Under the pieces are notes generated by a model. It saw only the letters and a list, made by a program, of their open reading frames with translations, was not told where the DNA came from and ran no database searches. A DNA stretch of 64,000 bases from Sporobacter sp942492735. GTDB taxonomy: Bacteria; Bacillota; Clostridia; Oscillospirales; Oscillospiraceae. Below are positions 50,839 through 60,711 of this stretch, in pieces. The number at the start of each line of letters is the position of its first letter. Positions within the stretch are counted from its first letter, which is position 1. A program made the position numbers and the translations under genes. The DNA is taken from positions 1,178,001 to 1,242,000 of the forward strand of contig OW818648.1 in assembly GCA_942492735.1 (NCBI GenBank), written 5' to 3'.

Positions 50839-52014
50839 TTATTCGCTGTCACTTCTGATACGGTATTCGCCATATAACTGCATGATGATCAGCGCTAATT
50901 GCAAATCAAAGCTGACCTTATAATCGTTCAGCTCCAGTCCGATAATCTTTTCGATACGCTTTAACCTGTACTTTAAGCCGCTGATCGACAGACTGATTGA
51001 CCTCGCTGTCTTTTCGACATTGTTACGCAAATATAGATACTCCTGCAAAGTCTTGAGTAACTCGGAGCCGTTTTTCTTGTCGTATGCGAGTAGTTTGTCT
51101 AGGTGCGCACGCGCATAGTTATAAAGCTCGACGGGCTTAACGGTACTCAAAAACAGCGCGTGAACTGAAAACTGTTCCAAAGAACGCACTTGGCCTTCCG
51201 TAATCATATATTCGCCAATTTCAAGCGATTTCTTTGCTGCATGATATGATTTTGAAAAGTCGGACAGTTCAAAACAAGCACTTCCTATTCCTATATACAT
51301 TTGTGCGTTGTATTGAGAATACACGAAATTAATGATCTCCTCAGAGAGGCTTTTAACAGAGCTCAAAGAATGATCGTTCGCGTCAATGCGCACAAGCATG
51401 ACCGTTTCATTGTTGCGATGCATTACCATTCCCATTGAGAGCTGATTAAGGCGATTGTGAACGGATTTTACAAGCTCGCTTTTGAAGCTTTCCAAAGCCG
51501 TTGAATTTTGGTTTTGGTGTCGTGTGACGTGTGAAATGTTAGCAATTTCAGCGACGAGAACCCTGTGTGGCACAGTGATATCGTAAGCAATGGCCCGGGC
51601 TCGTTTTTTTACCGAGCCAGGATCGGAAATATTGGTCGATATCAAATCTTCAATAAAGCTGCCTCTTAGCCGAAGCTCAATATCGGCTATTTTTTTGTCC
51701 TGAAGGAGCTGAAGGGCGACAAATTCAGTCACTTTTTTAAATACATTTTTTTCAGCGTCGCTGAATGGTTTTTGGGATCGCTCTACCGTCAGATGCCCTA
51801 AATAATTGCCCCCCGCATGAATATTCTGTTCCAAATTATAAACGACGGCATCTTTATCGGGTCTGTCAGCAGAAGCATAAGCGCTGCCGGAATACTCGAT
51901 ACAAACGAAGGCATCAAAATATTCGGCGAGCGCACTGCTGACTGCGTCGATTCCGCCGCCATTAAGCATACGTTCGAGCAGAACAGACTGCAAATCTATA
52001 GAATTGGTGCTCAT
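50839..52014 (-). CDS. PucR/CdaR-type transcriptional regulator
   Basis: A 391-residue regulator. The ATG at 52014 (MSTNSIDLQSVLL) follows GAGGTGGGGT; upstream extension to 52113 is not supported. Residues about 10-120 may form a GAF-like sensor, and about 140-280 resemble the GGDEF-like spacer of PucR proteins (LVAEIANISHV, MYIGIGSACFEL). The C-terminal PucR HTH (about 320-380) reads LLKTLQEYLYLRNNVEKTAR then SISLSISGLKYRLKRIEKI. Such regulators control purine, sugar-acid or aromatic catabolism. It is divergent from the glycyl radical enzyme gene, its most likely target. Confidence 0.88.
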   Translation of the reverse strand: MSTNSIDLQSVLLERMLNGGGIDAVSSALAEYFDAFVCIEYSGSAYASADRPDKDAVVYNLEQNIHAGGNYLGHLTVERSQKPFSDAEKNVFKKVTEFVALQLLQDKKIADIELRLRGSFIEDLISTNISDPGSVKKRARAIAYDITVPHRVLVAEIANISHVTRHQNQNSTALESFKSELVKSVHNRLNQLSMGMVMHRNNETVMLVRIDANDHSLSSVKSLSEEIINFVYSQYNAQMYIGIGSACFELSDFSKSYHAAKKSLEIGEYMITEGQVRSLEQFSVHALFLSTVKPVELYNYARAHLDKLLAYDKKNGSELLKTLQEYLYLRNNVEKTARSISLSISGLKYRLKRIEKIIGLELNDYKVSFDLQLALIIMQLYGEYRIRSDSE

Positions 52015-52137
52015 ACCCCACCTCAATCCGTCAAAATTTATATTTTTATAACGTTCAGTTTGATAATACCACCGGAACCAGGCGGAATTCAAGCGCAATT
52101 CAGCTCGTTTCACAGTATTATTAAGACTAATGCTTTG

Positions 52138-52146
52138 TGGTATGCT
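52138..52146 (+). promoter_or_regulatory. -10 element candidate for the glycyl radical enzyme gene
   Basis: TGGTATGCT, an extended -10 with five of six matches, 31 nt upstream of the ATG at 52177 and within the divergent gap to the PucR-type gene. No good -35 box is present, as would be expected for an activator-dependent promoter. Confidence 0.4.
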
Positions 52147-52176
52147 TAGTAAAATGACAATGAAGGAGTATGGCTC

Positions 52177-54627
52177 ATGAAAAGGATCAGCATAAACGAA
52201 GAGCTTTTTAGTGAAATTGATAAAATAGTATTGTCACAACGACTCACAGAGTGGAAAAACGCGATGCGCGCGGCGCCGTGGAAGCTCTGTGCCGATAGGG
52301 AAAAATACACTGTCGCATCATGGCGCGAAACCGAAGCAGAGGATATTGAGATCAGGCGGGCAAAGCTCATTAAGAATGTGTTGGACAACATTGAAATTGC
52401 GATACATGACTATGATGTTATTGTCGGAAGACCAACGCCATATGTCATAGGGACTTGTACGTCTATTGATATCTGCGGCAACTATATCCCCGACCTTTGG
52501 GATGATGACGGACAAATAAACCTCACCATGAATGCCGATGCAGGACTTGATCAAGAGAGTCTTGCAATTCTGCGTGAAAGCGTCAGGTTGTTCTCCGGTA
52601 AAACAGCACCCGAAATGACCGCTAAGGCTTGGGCGGAGGTTTATGGGTCTTGGCCGTTTGATGTTACAGACGCGAAGATCAAAGATCCGACGATTGATAT
52701 CGGTATATTCGGTCAGGTTACATCTGTCATGGCTTGGAAAAAAATATTAAGTGAAGGCTTGGGTGGTTTCATCAAAGATGCAGAGCGCCGCATCGAAGAT
52801 TACAGACAAACGCCGGACAAAGGCATCGACAAGCTCTATTTCTGGAAGGCTGCAATTATCGTCTGCAAAGCAATCATTGATCACGCGCACAGATATGCGG
52901 CACTAGCCAGAAAAATGGCTGAAACCGAGTCGAAGGAAGCTCGAAAAAATGAACTGTTATCAATAGCTGAAACATGCGAATATGTTCCTGAAAATCCGGC
53001 GAGGACTTTCAAAGAGGCACTGCAGGCAATGGCAATTGTCAACGTTTGTAAGCTTTTAGAGCATCCGATGCACAACAACGCACACTGGGGACGCGGGGAC
53101 CAGTATCTATTTCCGTATTTTATGAATGACATCAATAACAAGATCATTACAGTTGATGAAGCCGGGCAAATGCTTGCAGAGCTCATCGGCAGATGGGGGA
53201 CGCAGATTTTTGTGACCAACGCGTCACAGCGCGAATCCCACCAAATCAATTTTGGCATAAACAATGTGCTTTTAGGTGGTAAAACGAAAGACGGAACAGA
53301 CGGCTCAAACGAATTGAGTTATCTCTTTTTGCATATGGTGGGACTTTTAAAGCTTTCATCGCCGACAGTCGGCGTGCGCTGGAATAGTGAGACACCGAAA
53401 TGGCTGATGACAAAAGCTATCGAGACAAATATGATAACCAAGGGCGGAATACCTTTGTTCCAAAACGACGAGGTTGTAATTCGCCACTATACAGATGACG
53501 GAATTCCTTATGAGGAGGCATGCGAGTGGTCAGGTCTCGGCTGCGTATACCCTTGTTTACCATCCAGAGCAGAACATTACGGCGCTGAGGGACTCGCCGG
53601 ATATAACCTTGCAGCGATTCTCGACATGGCGCTTCATAACGGTAAAGCAGCGACAGGTCAAAGTCTTGGACTCCAAACGGGTGACCCTCGTGGCTTTAAA
53701 ACTTTTGATGCGCTCTATGACGCTTTCAAAGCGCAACATCGTTATTTTATTGACAAGATATTCCGCCTTGCGGCTATTGCGCGCGAGGTGCAGCCAAAAT
53801 ATGTGCGGTTACCGCTTATATCAACGCTTGGTTTGCCTGCCAGTATGGAAATTGGTCAAGATGTTTTGATTCCGCATCCTGACTATTCATTGTTCGGTAT
53901 ATCTGATAGAGCCGTTATTGATGCTGCTGATTCGCTCTTTGCCGTCAAAAAACTTGTCTTTGATGACAAAAAGCTGACAATGACCGAATTGCTTGATGCG
54001 TTGGATACGAACTTCGAGGGTGGAAAAGGTGAAGTAATAAGGCAAATGTGTCTGAATGTGTCGAAGTACGGCAACGATATCGATGAAATTGATTTGTTTG
54101 TCAAGGACGTTAGCGCATTTTCGGCGGGATTTATCAGGAACTACGACAATTCTCCATTCAAAAACTATATGGTGGCGCGCGAAGGTCTTGCCTGGCATTA
54201 TTACGGAGGACTCGGTGTCGGCGCGCTGCCTGATGGCAGACGCGCGTTCGAGCCGCTGAATGACGGCGCGGCATCGCCGATGCGCGGCGCTGACACAAAT
54301 GGGCCAACGGCAGTCATCAATTCCGTCTTAAAGGCAGGCTTTGAAGACTCCTATGCGCATGTGCTTAATCAGAAATTCTCGTCGATAACGCTTTCCACGC
54401 GAGAAAGTCGCGAAAAGCTCATTGCCTTTACCGAAACTTTCTTCTCCGGCGGTGGAACGCATATCCAATACAATATTGCTGACACTGAAGAGCTTAAAGA
54501 GGCGAAGGTAAAACCGAAGGAGCACGACGACCTCGTTGTACGTATCGGGGGCTTCTCTGCATATTTCGTGCAGTTATCGCATGAAGTCCAAGAGGATGTT
54601 ATTACGCGCAGTGAGCAAATGCTTTAG
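52177..54627 (+). CDS. Glycyl radical enzyme (pyruvate formate-lyase superfamily) of unknown specificity
   Basis: An 816-residue glycyl radical enzyme. The radical loop is VRIGGFSAYFVQLSHEVQED (radical Gly792, 25 residues from the end). The thiyl cysteine is Cys456 in SGLGCVYPCLPS, after the usual KGGIPLFQND and GIPYEEAC blocks. Dehydratases, choline lyase, isethionate lyase and most decarboxylases have Cys-Val-Glu-Pro; here Glu is Tyr458, so a Glu-dependent reaction is unlikely. Pyruvate formate-lyase has a Cys-Cys pair, also absent. The specificity is therefore open; an arylsuccinate-synthase-like or new reaction is possible. No radical-SAM activase is in the window. AAGGAG lies 8 nt before the ATG. 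Confidence 0.88.
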   Translation: MKRISINEELFSEIDKIVLSQRLTEWKNAMRAAPWKLCADREKYTVASWRETEAEDIEIRRAKLIKNVLDNIEIAIHDYDVIVGRPTPYVIGTCTSIDICGNYIPDLWDDDGQINLTMNADAGLDQESLAILRESVRLFSGKTAPEMTAKAWAEVYGSWPFDVTDAKIKDPTIDIGIFGQVTSVMAWKKILSEGLGGFIKDAERRIEDYRQTPDKGIDKLYFWKAAIIVCKAIIDHAHRYAALARKMAETESKEARKNELLSIAETCEYVPENPARTFKEALQAMAIVNVCKLLEHPMHNNAHWGRGDQYLFPYFMNDINNKIITVDEAGQMLAELIGRWGTQIFVTNASQRESHQINFGINNVLLGGKTKDGTDGSNELSYLFLHMVGLLKLSSPTVGVRWNSETPKWLMTKAIETNMITKGGIPLFQNDEVVIRHYTDDGIPYEEACEWSGLGCVYPCLPSRAEHYGAEGLAGYNLAAILDMALHNGKAATGQSLGLQTGDPRGFKTFDALYDAFKAQHRYFIDKIFRLAAIAREVQPKYVRLPLISTLGLPASMEIGQDVLIPHPDYSLFGISDRAVIDAADSLFAVKKLVFDDKKLTMTELLDALDTNFEGGKGEVIRQMCLNVSKYGNDIDEIDLFVKDVSAFSAGFIRNYDNSPFKNYMVAREGLAWHYYGGLGVGALPDGRRAFEPLNDGAASPMRGADTNGPTAVINSVLKAGFEDSYAHVLNQKFSSITLSTRESREKLIAFTETFFSGGGTHIQYNIADTEELKEAKVKPKEHDDLVVRIGGFSAYFVQLSHEVQEDVITRSEQML

Positions 54628-54675
54628 TCTGTGAATTCAGATACATCGGGGTATCATTTAATGGAGGGCAGACAA

Positions 54676-55572
54676 ATGAAGAATATCTCTTTGCAGCAAA
54701 TTGAGATTTTTCTGACTGTTGCCGAGCAGCTCAACCTTTCTGATGCGGCCAAGGACTTGTTCATAAATCAGTCGGCTATCAGTCGATGGGTTCAACGTCT
54801 TGAAACAAGTCTTGGTGCAAAATTATTTGTCCGTAACAACAGAGGTGTAGAGCTGACGGAGCACGGTGAATTCCTGTACACTGAGCTTAAACCACTATAC
54901 GAAAAGCTCAGTGAGATTACTCAGAATATAAGCAAAGTGTATGCAACGGAGAAAGACATCTTACGCATTGGGTGCATGGATTCGCCTGAAGTAGTTGGCG
55001 CACTGAAGCCGGTGGTCAGAAAGTTTGAAAAGATATATCCGGATACACTCATCAAGATTGATCTGTTTAGTTTTAAGGATTTGCGAGAAGCACTTGTGTG
55101 CAGCAAGATAGACTTCATTGTTTCCTATTCGTTGGGGTTCGGTATTTATTGGAATATACGTGAAAAGAAAATCAAGAAACTGGATACTTATATTGCAGTT
55201 CCCTCGAAAAGCACTCTGGCCGACAGTGTTGATCTCCCTGTGGAAAAGCTGAATAAGGAGACTTTGTTTTTACTGTACATTGCCGAAATGAAGGACGCCG
55301 AAAACAGAGCGTTGGAGAATTGCAGGAAAATCGGCTTTATGCCGAAAGAAATTGTGTATATGCCAAACTATTTTTCACTTGAACTGGCAATAAAGAACGG
55401 CAGAGGCTTCACAATTTGCGGGCTAAATGTCTGCAATCGGTTCGGGTCGGATATAAAGCTTTATCATATACCAAAGCCTTACCACGATCAGTATGTTATC
55501 GCCGCATGGCAAAGCAATCACTGTTCACCGCAGATAAGGGCTTTTATAGAGTTAATTGATGACCTAGAGTGA
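54676..55572 (+). CDS. LysR family transcriptional regulator
   Basis: A 298-residue LysR regulator. ATG at 54676 (MKNISLQQIEIF) lies 7 nt after GGAGGG; the frame is open from 54631. HTH: QLNLSDAAKDLFINQSAISR then WVQRLETSLGAKLF. The effector domain starts DILRIGCMDSPEVVG. It follows the glycyl radical enzyme gene by 48 bp in the same direction, probably in the same operon, and precedes the sugar-type binding protein gene. Confidence 0.9.
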   Translation: MKNISLQQIEIFLTVAEQLNLSDAAKDLFINQSAISRWVQRLETSLGAKLFVRNNRGVELTEHGEFLYTELKPLYEKLSEITQNISKVYATEKDILRIGCMDSPEVVGALKPVVRKFEKIYPDTLIKIDLFSFKDLREALVCSKIDFIVSYSLGFGIYWNIREKKIKKLDTYIAVPSKSTLADSVDLPVEKLNKETLFLLYIAEMKDAENRALENCRKIGFMPKEIVYMPNYFSLELAIKNGRGFTICGLNVCNRFGSDIKLYHIPKPYHDQYVIAAWQSNHCSPQIRAFIELIDDLE

Positions 55573-55708
55573 ATTGGTATGACCAAACAGCATAACTAAG
55601 ACCGCCCGTTGATTGCATGGCGAAAACAACTAAATTATACTTTGAGATGTCGTGTGTGTTTATACATTATCGTCAAAAAGCATAACATATAAGAAGGAGG
55701 ATATACAA

Positions 55709-56932
55709 TTGAGAAAATTTTTGGCATTAGCGCTCGTACTCGTCCTGGCATTTTCCCTGTTCGCATGCGGGAAAACAACAACAACACCATCTCCCACGGG
55801 TGATACGCCGGCAGTACCTTCTGCAAGCGCCGCGGGTGATACGTCTGCAGCACCTTCTGCAAGCGCGTCCAATGACGCAGGTCAAAGCGGCGGCACAATA
55901 GGATACCTCACTGATGCTGTGGATCATTTTGCAAGAGACCCCTACAAGCTTATTTCTATGGCTTTAAACACATCGACGACCTACACACAGCGGATAAATG
56001 AAAACCTTGCGAATTGGGGAACGGTATTAAACTATGAGCTGGTCGTTTATAACGCAAACGAGGATTACGACGCTTACTTAAATGAGCTTGAAATTCAGAC
56101 GATGGCCGGTGCCGACGGATTTTTCTGCGGTATGAGCGGTCCGTTAATCTCACGGACGCGCGAAATTTGTCTTGAATTAGATGTGGACTTCATCGGTTGT
56201 CCTACCGCGTTTGCTGATGAAACCGGAAAAATCACCTATCCCAGCGTCAATCAGAGTGAATACGGAAACGGACAGCTCATGATGCAGTGGCTTGCCGATA
56301 ATTATACGAATTATTGGTCTGAATCTGTTGATGAGGCAAAGCTCGGACTTATCATTGTTACCTTCTCACCTGTCGAAGGCATTAATAACCGCCTACCCGG
56401 TGTTCAGGATGTCTTTGAAAAAGAGTTCCCGGGTGCCGCAAACAACATCTTTGTAGCCGACTGCGTGGCACATCCCGATGGCTTTTCCAACACAGCTGCC
56501 TATGATTTAACGGCGCAGTATATGACGGCAAACACATCAATCGAAAAATGGTTCGTGGCCACCCTTGTCGATGACTGGGCAATAGGCGCAACACGCTCCA
56601 TTGAGGCGCTGAAAAGGGAAGATAGCGCCCTTGTAGTCAGCATTCAGTCGGACGCTTTCATTGCTGAAGTAGCGGCGGAAACAGAGCCGAGCGTTTACAT
56701 TGCCGCCAGCGCCATTTCGGTTGCGGAGCTCACGAGCCTCATGGCTACCGGACTTGTCGCAATGCTTGACGGTAGAGCGACCGCTGAAACACTGTGGCCT
56801 GAATGGGTAAGAGACGGCGACACATTTCCCTGCATAGACTTGGACGGAAAGATGATTACGAGAGAAACTTATAAACAGTGGGAACTTGATAATAATTTCG
56901 AAGCGCTGTCCGCAGGAATGGCAAAAGGTTAA
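55709..56932 (+). CDS. Sugar-type ABC transporter substrate-binding lipoprotein
   Basis: A 407-residue lipoprotein. The TTG at 55709 lies 8 nt after AGGAGG (LRKFLALALVLVLAFS). Lipobox LFACG. A Thr/Ser/Ala/Pro-rich linker with a repeated GDTxAxPSASA unit follows, then a type I periplasmic-binding fold (IGYLTDAVDHFARDPYKLIS; GADGFFCGMSGPLISR; VSIQSDAFIAEVAAETEPSV). It belongs with the MglA/RbsA-type ATPase and two permeases at 59204-62695, although the oxidoreductase gene on the other strand lies between. The ligand is unknown. Confidence 0.85.
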   Translation: MRKFLALALVLVLAFSLFACGKTTTTPSPTGDTPAVPSASAAGDTSAAPSASASNDAGQSGGTIGYLTDAVDHFARDPYKLISMALNTSTTYTQRINENLANWGTVLNYELVVYNANEDYDAYLNELEIQTMAGADGFFCGMSGPLISRTREICLELDVDFIGCPTAFADETGKITYPSVNQSEYGNGQLMMQWLADNYTNYWSESVDEAKLGLIIVTFSPVEGINNRLPGVQDVFEKEFPGAANNIFVADCVAHPDGFSNTAAYDLTAQYMTANTSIEKWFVATLVDDWAIGATRSIEALKREDSALVVSIQSDAFIAEVAAETEPSVYIAASAISVAELTSLMATGLVAMLDGRATAETLWPEWVRDGDTFPCIDLDGKMITRETYKQWELDNNFEALSAGMAKG

Positions 56933-56944
56933 AAATAAAGCAAA

Positions 56945-56975
56945 GAGAGGCCGGAATTCCGGCCTCTCTTCTTTG
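56945..56975. terminator. Terminator between binding-protein and oxidoreductase genes
   Basis: Palindrome agagaggccggaattccggc followed by ctctctt. It can end both convergent transcripts (stops at 56932 and 57001). Confidence 0.85.
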
Positions 56976-57000
56976 GTGTTTTCACATGGCGCGCAATGCG

Positions 57001-58956
57001 TCAGGTTGTCTTTCTGCCTATGTTTTTAGCAACAAAATACGCCGTGCTGGTGGCGTTCATAATATTTCTTGGACTGACGCAATCACCTATCGGATAAAAA
57101 TCCGGGGCCGTCAGGCTCAAAGCGGCGGCATCTGTCTGCAACGGAACTTGACCAACTGCGTAGATCACTGTGTCGGCGGCAAAGCACTTTTCCCCCGCGT
57201 CGGTCTGACACATAACACCCTCCTGGGTAATCATCAGTGCTTTTGTGTTGAAGTTCATATCGATAGAATATTTTTTAATTTCAACCTTTAATGCTTTGAC
57301 ATGCAAATCATTTCCGCCATGATTGATTTCGCTTGCCATTTCAACAATTGTAACTTTCCTGCCCAGCATTGCTAAATATATCCCGAGCTCTACGCCAACG
57401 AGTCCAGCCCCTAAAATCACAGCACTACTACCGACTTTGTGGGGCTCAACGTATGCTGTTTCCGCACAGAGTACATTGCTGCCGTCAATGCCTTCAATCG
57501 GAGGCTTGAACGGACGAGCGCCAAGCGCGGCGATAAGGACATCAGCGCCCTGACTTTCAGCATATTCCGGAGTCACCGCGGTACCAAGCCGAATTTCCAC
57601 ACCTGCGCGCAGAACTTTTTCCGCTTGCCTGTTTAAATAGTCGTCAAGCCGTGACTTAAAGAAAACATCCTTTTCACAACGTAGAGCCCCGCCGAGGGCG
57701 TTGCTTTTCTCGCAGAGAATGACCTCGTGTCCTTGCTCGGCACACGTTATTGCGGCTTGCAAACCGGACACACCGCCTCCGGCAATCAAAACCTTCTTTT
57801 TCTCGGAGGGCGGTGCGGCGAAAGCCATTTCAGCCTCACGACCCGTTTCGGGATTGATCGCGCAGTGGAACTGTCCGTTTGCAACCAAATTGGAAAAGCA
57901 ATTCAGGCACTTCAAGCACTTGTTGATATCAGCGCCTTTTCCGGTGCGAATTTTGCGCGGAATATCTGGATCGGCGATTAAGCCCCGGGCGATCTCAACG
58001 ACATCCGCCTGACCGGAGGAGATAATCTCTTCCATCATATCAGCCTCGTTTAATGCGCCGACTGTCGCAACGGCACACTTAACATGCTTTTTTATCTCTG
58101 CGGCGAATTTCACATTGCAGCCGTCGGGCATAAACATGCTCGGATGTGTTACTGTAAAGACTTCCTCGACCTCGTGACTTCCAGCTGAGACGTGCAGCAG
58201 GTCGACATGCGCTTCCACTTGCTTGGCGAATTTAATGCCTTCTTCAATGTCGTAGCCGCCGGCATAGCACTCGCTGCCGCTGATGCGAAATTCGATCGGG
58301 TATCCGGGTCCGACAGCCTTTCTGATCGCCTTGAGTATTTCAACCGCCAAGCGGGATCGGTTTTCAATGTCGGCGCCGCCCCATTTGTCTTTCCTTGTGT
58401 TCAGCGAAGGCGACAGAAACTGTGAAATCAGCCAGCCGTGACCCCCGTGAAGCGTTACCATGCCAAAACCGCAGGATTTGGCAAAAGCCGCGCCGCGGGC
58501 AAACTTTTCAATGGTTTTCCATATTATATCTTCAGACATCTCGGCAAACGGACGGCTGTCTATCTCGCCGGCAACAGGTCCAAAGGCAATGCCGGAGCCG
58601 CCTTCAAATCTGTTGGCACAGTTGCCCGCATGCTGGAGCTCCGCCGTGCAAACCGCCCCCTGCCTGCGTACGGCATCAGTTATTCTAAAAAGCGGGAAAC
58701 GTGCGTACGGATTATCCAAACGGATCGCGTATTTCGCACCTGTCCCATATTCACCGTCAACGTTGCATTCGCCTACAGCGACGCAGGCCGCCCCGCCGAT
58801 AGCTTTTCGCTCATAATAAAAGGCAGCTTCAGGAGGCAGTATGCCGTCCTTGTCCATGTCCTGATATCCTGTCGGGGAGGCGAATATTCGATTTTTAAAC
58901 ATGGTGCCTCTCAGCACGATCGGCGCAAACAGATTCGGAAAATCAATTTTACTCAT
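57001..58956 (-). CDS. Old yellow enzyme-type NAD(P)H:flavin oxidoreductase with Fe-S and FAD domains
   Basis: A 651-residue protein of the 2,4-dienoyl-CoA reductase/2-enoate reductase/trimethylamine dehydrogenase group. The FMN TIM barrel (about 1-335) has TLHGGHGWLISQFLSP (His170, His173) and NTRKDKWGG. The 4Fe-4S cluster is CLKCLNC...C (Cys347, 350, 353, 365). The FAD domain starts LIAGGGVSGLQAA (about 391) and the NAD(P)H domain VILGAGLVGVELG (about 515). At the position usually Tyr in HGYL this protein has Trp175. Likely a reductase for an unsaturated acid, CoA ester or aromatic side chain, or a demethylating dehydrogenase. Convergent with the binding protein and divergent from the transporter operon. 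Confidence 0.92.
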   Translation of the reverse strand: MSKIDFPNLFAPIVLRGTMFKNRIFASPTGYQDMDKDGILPPEAAFYYERKAIGGAACVAVGECNVDGEYGTGAKYAIRLDNPYARFPLFRITDAVRRQGAVCTAELQHAGNCANRFEGGSGIAFGPVAGEIDSRPFAEMSEDIIWKTIEKFARGAAFAKSCGFGMVTLHGGHGWLISQFLSPSLNTRKDKWGGADIENRSRLAVEILKAIRKAVGPGYPIEFRISGSECYAGGYDIEEGIKFAKQVEAHVDLLHVSAGSHEVEEVFTVTHPSMFMPDGCNVKFAAEIKKHVKCAVATVGALNEADMMEEIISSGQADVVEIARGLIADPDIPRKIRTGKGADINKCLKCLNCFSNLVANGQFHCAINPETGREAEMAFAAPPSEKKKVLIAGGGVSGLQAAITCAEQGHEVILCEKSNALGGALRCEKDVFFKSRLDDYLNRQAEKVLRAGVEIRLGTAVTPEYAESQGADVLIAALGARPFKPPIEGIDGSNVLCAETAYVEPHKVGSSAVILGAGLVGVELGIYLAMLGRKVTIVEMASEINHGGNDLHVKALKVEIKKYSIDMNFNTKALMITQEGVMCQTDAGEKCFAADTVIYAVGQVPLQTDAAALSLTAPDFYPIGDCVSPRNIMNATSTAYFVAKNIGRKTT

Positions 58957-59203
58957 TTATGCATTACCAACGCGATACAAGCGCTTTTCCTTTTATAAGT
59001 ATTGAGATCAAAATCCCGTTCATTTTAACTATATTAGTCTATTCAACGAATGTCAATGATCTGGGGTACGTGCAGATATGTCAAGTCTGTATACCAGGAA
59101 CGACGATTTGAGCGACATTAAAATAATAGTATGATATTCTCAAAATAACACTCTATATATAAGGTGTTTGACTAAAAAAGATTCAATACGAGGAGGGGCT
59201 CGG

Positions 59204-60700
59204 ATGGAAAAGCAGCATGTAGAATTCAAAAATCTGAGCAAGGCATTTCCGGGGGTGCAGGCGCTCGATAATGTCAGTTTTCAGGTTGCGGGCGGCAAGG
59301 TTTGTGCATTAATGGGAGAAAACGGAGCGGGTAAGAGCACCCTGCTTAAAATCTTGAGCGGCGATTTATCTCCGGACGATGGATATATTTGCATCAACAA
59401 CGTCCGACAGAGCTTTTCTTCTCCCCGCGATGCTATAAAATCCAGTATCAGCGTTATCTACCAGGAACGACAATTGGTGGTGGCGATGAATGTTATGGAG
59501 AACATTTTTCTGGAAGATTTGCCGACCGTCAAGATGGGAATATTGAATCTTTCGGCACTGAAAAGCAAAACCCAGGAAATTATCGATACTTTTGGTTTAC
59601 CGATTAAGCCCACCGACATCGTCGGGCGATTATCGGTGGCGTATCAACAGATGGTCGAAATTATGAAAGCGTATCGGCGTGATTCGGACATCATCGCGTT
59701 TGACGAACCGACGGCGCCACTCACCGACACAGAGATAAAAATACTTTTTGAGGTCATTCGCCGTCTTAAAGATAAAGGCAAAGTGATCATATATGTGTCA
59801 CATAGAATGGCTGAAATATTCCAGATCTCAGACGACATCGTCGTTTTAAAGGACGGTAAACTGGTTAAGTCGTTTGTATCCTCCGAAACAACTGTTAATG
59901 AACTGATAACGGCTATGGTTGGCAGAGATATCGGAGATACTTACGCAAACCTAAGCCGTAACGACAAGCTTGGCGAAGTGCTTCTGGAGGTTAAAAACCT
60001 GAGGACGGCTGACATTCATGATGTCAGCTTCAGTCTGCGTCACGGTGAGGTGCTCGGGTTTGCCGGTCTCGTCGGAGCCGGGCGTACAGAGCTGATGCGA
60101 GCGATTTTCGGCATAGATACAATCAAGTCGGGTGAAATATGGCTCGCTGGTAAACGCGTCAATTTCAAGTCGCCAAGGGACGCGATTAACAGCGGCATCG
60201 CGCTGTGTCCCGAAGACAGAAAAGATCAGGGGCTTGTATTATCGAGGTCTATTAAAGACAATGTTTCGATACCTGTATTGAGAAAAATTAAAAAAGGTTT
60301 GTTCCTTCACGATAAAACTGAAGCGAAGCTTGCGGATGACGCGGTGAATAAATATTCCATCAGGACACCGTCAATAGATAAATTAGTTGTCGAGCTCTCA
60401 GGAGGAAACCAGCAAAAGGTCATTTTGGGTCGCTGGACATCAAGCAAAATGACAACAAAGGTTTTAATACTTGACGAGCCGACGAAGGGAATAGATGTTG
60501 GCACAAAAGCCGAGGTTTATCAGATGGTATGCGATCTTGCAAAAAGCGGCATCGGCGTTATATTCATATCATCAGAGCTTACAGAGGTTTTAAACGTCAG
60601 TGATAATATCATTGTCATGCACAACGGCCATATAACGGGACAGGTATCACGGCAGGAAGCGACAGAAGAGAGTGTTCTTCAGCTTGCGATGTTGGATTAG
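59204..60700 (+). CDS. Sugar ABC transporter ATP-binding protein (MglA/RbsA type)
   Basis: A 498-residue double ATPase. ATG at 59204 (MEKQHVEFKNLSK) follows GAGGAGGGGCTCGG. Domain 1 (about 5-240): Walker A GENGAGKSTLL, signature replaced by LSVAYQQMVEIMKA as is usual in this family, Walker B IIAFDEPTAPLT. Domain 2 (about 250-495): degenerate Walker A GLVGAGRTEL, signature LSGGNQQKV, Walker B VLILDEPTKGIDVG. It energises import through the two permeases that follow, with the lipoprotein at 55709 as the probable binding protein. Confidence 0.94.
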   Translation: MEKQHVEFKNLSKAFPGVQALDNVSFQVAGGKVCALMGENGAGKSTLLKILSGDLSPDDGYICINNVRQSFSSPRDAIKSSISVIYQERQLVVAMNVMENIFLEDLPTVKMGILNLSALKSKTQEIIDTFGLPIKPTDIVGRLSVAYQQMVEIMKAYRRDSDIIAFDEPTAPLTDTEIKILFEVIRRLKDKGKVIIYVSHRMAEIFQISDDIVVLKDGKLVKSFVSSETTVNELITAMVGRDIGDTYANLSRNDKLGEVLLEVKNLRTADIHDVSFSLRHGEVLGFAGLVGAGRTELMRAIFGIDTIKSGEIWLAGKRVNFKSPRDAINSGIALCPEDRKDQGLVLSRSIKDNVSIPVLRKIKKGLFLHDKTEAKLADDAVNKYSIRTPSIDKLVVELSGGNQQKVILGRWTSSKMTTKVLILDEPTKGIDVGTKAEVYQMVCDLAKSGIGVIFISSELTEVLNVSDNIIVMHNGHITGQVSRQEATEESVLQLAMLD

Positions 60701-60711
60701 GGGAGGGCATT

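Noticed and set aside
52177..54627. Pyruvate formate-lyase pflB
   Set aside because: The adjacent catalytic Cys-Cys pair is missing and the site reads Gly-Cys-Val-Tyr-Pro; the overall sequence fits the wider glycyl radical family only.
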